A DNA stretch of 16,511 nucleotides, from NCBI GenBank assembly GCA_046302135.1, contig JBKCIQ010000075.1, positions 1 to 16,511 on the forward strand, written 5' to 3'. Position 1 is the first letter of the stretch. Each line of letters begins with the position of its first letter. Origin of the DNA: AM-1111 sp046302135. Its GTDB lineage: Bacteria > Bacteroidota > Bacteroidia > B-17B0 > Aurantibacillaceae. The notes beneath the pieces were generated by a model. The model made no database searches. It was not told where the DNA came from and worked only from the letters and a program-made list of their open reading frames with translations. The position numbers were made by a program, and so were the translations under genes. Below, one piece after another: positions 15,279-16,511 of this stretch.

Positions 15279-16511
15279 AAATTCTTATTCTAACACAGTA
15301 TTTTCCTCCCGAGATTGGTGCGCCTCAGAATCGTTTGTACGAGCTTGCTGTGAGGTTAAAAAAGTTTGGACATGAAATTACTATTCTTACTGCAATGCCA
15401 AATTATCCTAAAATGGAAATTCACAATGGATATAAAGGCAGGTGGTGTATGATCGAAAATATGAATGGTTTGGAAATTCATCGTACATCTATTTTTGTTA
15501 CAAAATCAAAAGGTATTCTAAATCGATTAATGAATTATTACTCTTTTGTTTTGTCGTCATTATTTTATGGTTTATTTAACATAGGGAGTCAGGATGTTGT
15601 TTTTGTAGAAAGCCCGCCACTTTTTTTAGGGAAAACAGGCTGGCTTTTATCAATTATGAAAGGTTCGAAAATGATTTTTAATGTTAGTGATCTCTGGCCT
15701 GAAAGTGCGGAAAAGTTAGGATTGGTAAAAAACAAATTTTTTCTAAAAATTGCATATCAGTTAGAACATTTTCTCTATGAGCAGTCATGGTTAATCACAG
15801 GGCAAACTCAAGGTATTGTTAAAGATATCGGCAAGAGGTTCCCTAAAAAAATTGTGTATTGGTTACCCAATGGAGTTGATCTGAATTTTTTTAAGGTTGA
15901 TTATTACGATGGGCTTTCCTTTAGGAGTAAAATGGGTTTTTCTGAAACTGATTTTTTGATTTTATATGCAGGTGTAATTGGGCATGCTCAAGGCCTTGAA
16001 GTAATTTTAAATGCGGCTGAGCTATTAAAGGATAAAAGAAATATTAAGTTTGTTTTGTTGGGTAGTGGTCCTGAAAAAGATAATTTGATAGAATTAAAAA
16101 CTCAAAAAAATCTCGAATTTATTTACTTTCTTGATCCTGTATCAAAAATCGAAATGCCTGAAATTGTTGCGGCTTGCAATGTGTCTGTAATTCCTTTAAA
16201 AAAATTGGATTTGTTTAAAGGCGCTATACCTTCTAAAATTTTTGAAAATTTGGCTATGAAAAAACCAATTTTATTGGGGGTTGAAGGAGAGGCTAAGGAA
16301 TTATTTATTGATGAAGCCAATTCAGGATTTTTTTTCGAACCTGAAAATGAAAAGGATCTTGCTATTCAAATATTAGCTATGGAAAAAGATCCTGATCTAT
16401 GTGTAAAATTGGGTGAAAACGGAAATAAATTTGTTGCTCAAAAATTCGAGCGTGATTTAATAGCTGAAAGGTTCAATGTTTTTTTACAGGAAAACTACAT
16501 TAATGCTGAAT
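15275..16511 (+). CDS. WbuB/WcaI-like family 4 glycosyltransferase, 3'-partial
   Basis: The frame is open from ATG 15275 (overlapping the previous TGA) to the right edge: 412 codons without a stop, close to the full length of this group, so few residues should be missing. The N-terminus MKILILTQYFPPEIGAP (1-17), ITILTAMPNYP (35-45) and NGYKGRW (51-57) are typical of WbuB/WcaI-type GT4 enzymes. VESPPLFLG (111-119) and VSDLWPES (137-144) follow. The C-terminal domain has LPNGVDLNFF, LLGSGPEK and PSKIFENLAMKKPI, the donor-binding loop of this group. WbuB of E. coli is reported as an L-fucosamine transferase, but substrate cannot be carried over at this distance. It is the last visible gene of the cluster, which evidently continues beyond the window. 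Confidence 0.87.
   Translation, partial: MKILILTQYFPPEIGAPQNRLYELAVRLKKFGHEITILTAMPNYPKMEIHNGYKGRWCMIENMNGLEIHRTSIFVTKSKGILNRLMNYYSFVLSSLFYGLFNIGSQDVVFVESPPLFLGKTGWLLSIMKGSKMIFNVSDLWPESAEKLGLVKNKFFLKIAYQLEHFLYEQSWLITGQTQGIVKDIGKRFPKKIVYWLPNGVDLNFFKVDYYDGLSFRSKMGFSETDFLILYAGVIGHAQGLEVILNAAELLKDKRNIKFVLLGSGPEKDNLIELKTQKNLEFIYFLDPVSKIEMPEIVAACNVSVIPLKKLDLFKGAIPSKIFENLAMKKPILLGVEGEAKELFIDEANSGFFFEPENEKDLAIQILAMEKDPDLCVKLGENGNKFVAQKFERDLIAERFNVFLQENYINAE

Overview
The window is AT-rich DNA with the hallmarks of a Bacteroidota (Flavobacteriia/Chitinophagia-like) chromosome. Shine-Dalgarno sequences are almost absent, and several start codons sit just downstream of the Bacteroidota -7 promoter element TAnnTTTG. 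No rRNA, tRNA, CRISPR array, transposase or integrase is visible. TGA is used as a normal stop, for example in two ATGA stop/start overlaps. The species cannot be named from this window.

Left flank (1-2830). A rhomboid-family intramembrane protease runs in from the left edge, with an apparent frameshift at a run of seven T. A 314-base gene-free stretch follows. Then comes a small membrane-anchored CxxC protein that appears to be split by an in-frame TGA. A major-facilitator transporter lies on the minus strand. None of these is obviously part of the glycan locus.

Glycan locus (2936 to the right edge). This looks like an ABC-transporter-dependent surface polysaccharide cluster (O-antigen or capsule type). 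It opens with a TATCTTTG promoter element directly before wzm (ABC-2 permease) and wzt (ATPase with a C-terminal glycan-binding domain). A TylF/MycF-type methyltransferase follows. The rest holds eight glycosyltransferases and one sugar epimerase-like protein: GT2, GT2, GT4, GT11 fucosyltransferase, NAD(P) epimerase/dehydratase-like, GT2, GT4 on the opposite strand, GT2 of the rhamnosyltransferase type, GT4, and a WbuB/WcaI-like GT4 cut by the right edge. Most plus-strand genes abut or overlap. The minus-strand GT4 is inserted as an inverted unit and shares a short divergent promoter region with the next GT2.

Working model (inference). The glycosyltransferases assemble a methylated, fucose-containing chain on a lipid carrier at the inner face of the inner membrane. 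The methyltransferase modifies or caps it, Wzt reads the modification through its C-terminal domain, and Wzm/Wzt export it. No Wzx flippase, Wzy polymerase, initiating sugar-phosphate transferase or nucleotide-sugar synthesis set is inside the window.

Main points for a second look: the epimerase-like protein has His where the catalytic Tyr of YxxxK is expected; a divergent promoter pair apparently drives leaderless GTG and TTG starts; and two possibly broken genes lie close together in the left flank.
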